DNA of 64,000 nt from Epiperipatus broadwayi (taxonomy: Eukaryota > Onychophora > Udeonychophora > Euonychophora > Peripatidae), in NCBI GenBank assembly GCA_028023455.1, contig JAQFVV010006313.1, positions 1,624,992 to 1,688,991 of the forward strand, read 5' to 3'. The position numbers were made by a program, and so were the translations under genes. Positions 63,101 through 64,000 of this stretch are shown here, piece after piece. The first letter of the stretch is position 1. Every line of letters begins with the position of its first letter. The notes under the pieces were generated by a model, which worked only from the letters and a program-made list of their open reading frames with translations, was not told the origin of the DNA and did no database searches.

Positions 63101-64000
63101 TTGAAATAGGTGTATAAACGACCTCTGATGAGTGGCCCATGCATTTAATTTAATTTAAAGTTAGCCTAGATTTACGTAAATGCATCACTAGCTATAATCT
63201 TAATAGTGTCAGTGTAATTAATGATAATTTTAAAATGTATGCTGTATAAGCTAATCCCAGCTTAGCTTTTTTTAAGCTCATGATATACAATATAAATCTG
63301 TTAGTGTATTATTCTGGTTGTTAAATTTTGCCACAGTATTATGAAATGTGTCAATTAAACTTAAGGTTATGATTGTTAAGCTCCCACCATTATAATTAAA
63401 GTAAAGAGATTTAGAATCCTTATTCATTTAATGAGATTATTTGGATAAAATTAAATATCAAATAGCCTCTTCTATCTTGTATTTATTTATTTATTGTTGT
63501 TTGTTAAAATAAACAGTTGGAAAAAAGTTAAAGGGGAATAATCAATAGCTTTAGTCAAATAAAATATTGTAATTTCTGTAAGAGACTGTTCGTCAAAATG
63601 GTTAAAAGTTAACAGCAATATCTTGGCAATGTTTGTTCCAATAATTTTTTGTAAATATTTATAATTTATTGCTATTAATAAACCAAATTTATTATTATTT
63701 TAAAAGTTTAGTTTCTGTTTGTTTTTCTTTTATCTGATATTGTCTTGAGTTCCAAAGGTTCACAAAACCTTCATAAAGTATACAAAATATATTTTCATAT
63801 TTGTGTAAATTATATAAAGCCATCCTTGTCATTGTGATTCTCAGATTGAATCACATTAACAGATAATCACATATTTACAGATACTTAATAGAATGTTTAT
63901 TTTAAAATCGATGTTCAAGTTATTATTATTTCTTATCAGATTAAAGATTATGCAATGTGAGATGAAGAATATTAGTAATTCAGAAGAATATTTACTATGC
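60116..64000. other. AT-rich DNA, no gene supported
   Basis: 60,320-61,300 is purine-rich on the plus strand, like the decayed PLE stretches, but no motif could be confirmed. 61,400-64,000 is ordinary AT-rich sequence; the minus-strand frame at 62,910-63,140 lacks any support. Confidence 0.5.

Overview
The window looks like intergenic or intronic DNA from a large, repeat-dense animal genome, probably an invertebrate and perhaps a protostome. It is strongly AT-rich, with many long (TA)n, (TATC)n and (ATT)n microsatellites. It carries Penelope-like retroelements, LTR and DNA-transposon remnants, and short exons with GT-AG splice signals. Nothing looks bacterial: there are no operons and almost no long reading frames. 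The species cannot be named from the sequence. All reading was by eye, so repeat borders are good to a few bases where flanks are quoted and to tens of bases otherwise.

Host coding content is minimal. The best gene piece is a minus-strand exon at 57,612-57,801: splice acceptor, ATG, signal peptide, four-cysteine peptide, dibasic-type site, then a GTAAGT donor. It reads as the first coding exon of a secreted, neuropeptide-like precursor. A weaker candidate is a 54-residue signal-peptide plus cysteine-rich frame at 23,023-23,187 (+).

Layout. 0.6-1.3 kb: inverted pair of a repeat with tRNA-like ends. 2.26-2.81 kb: GATA/GACA array. 10-12.2 kb: dispersed repeats and a tiny retroposed tRNA-like sequence with a 17-bp target duplication. 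13.5-17.1 kb: decayed Penelope-like element (PLE) copies. 17.24-21.99 kb: a complete LTR element on the minus strand with primer binding site, polypurine tract and gag but no pol. 23.8 kb: hAT-like MITE. 24.1-24.6 kb: PLE 5' fragment. 32.3-36.5 kb: a more complete but broken PLE (RT, YIDD, GIY-YIG, repeated ends) split by a piggyBac-like MITE. 36.5 kb: TATC array. 37.5-40.2 kb: a stack of repeats including a probable solo LTR. 42.1 kb: foldback repeat. 45.3-47.3 kb: local duplications and a pogo/Tigger-like MITE. 48.25-49.0 kb: another PLE 3' end. 49.1-54.3 kb: a chain of inverted repeats, the largest with 720-bp nearly identical arms around a PLE endonuclease remnant. 55.6-57.0 and 59.0-60.1 kb: two arrays of one roughly 420-440-bp repeat, each switching orientation, on either side of the peptide exon.

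The genes do not form a pathway. The story is of element layering: PLE families supply RT/endonuclease remnants, inverted repeats arise from PLE ends and foldback families, MITEs insert into older elements, and the LTR elements sit in (TA)n tracts. The most unusual items are the gag-only LTR element, the mini-tRNA retroposon, the near-identical palindrome chain, and the peptide exon lying between the two satellite arrays.
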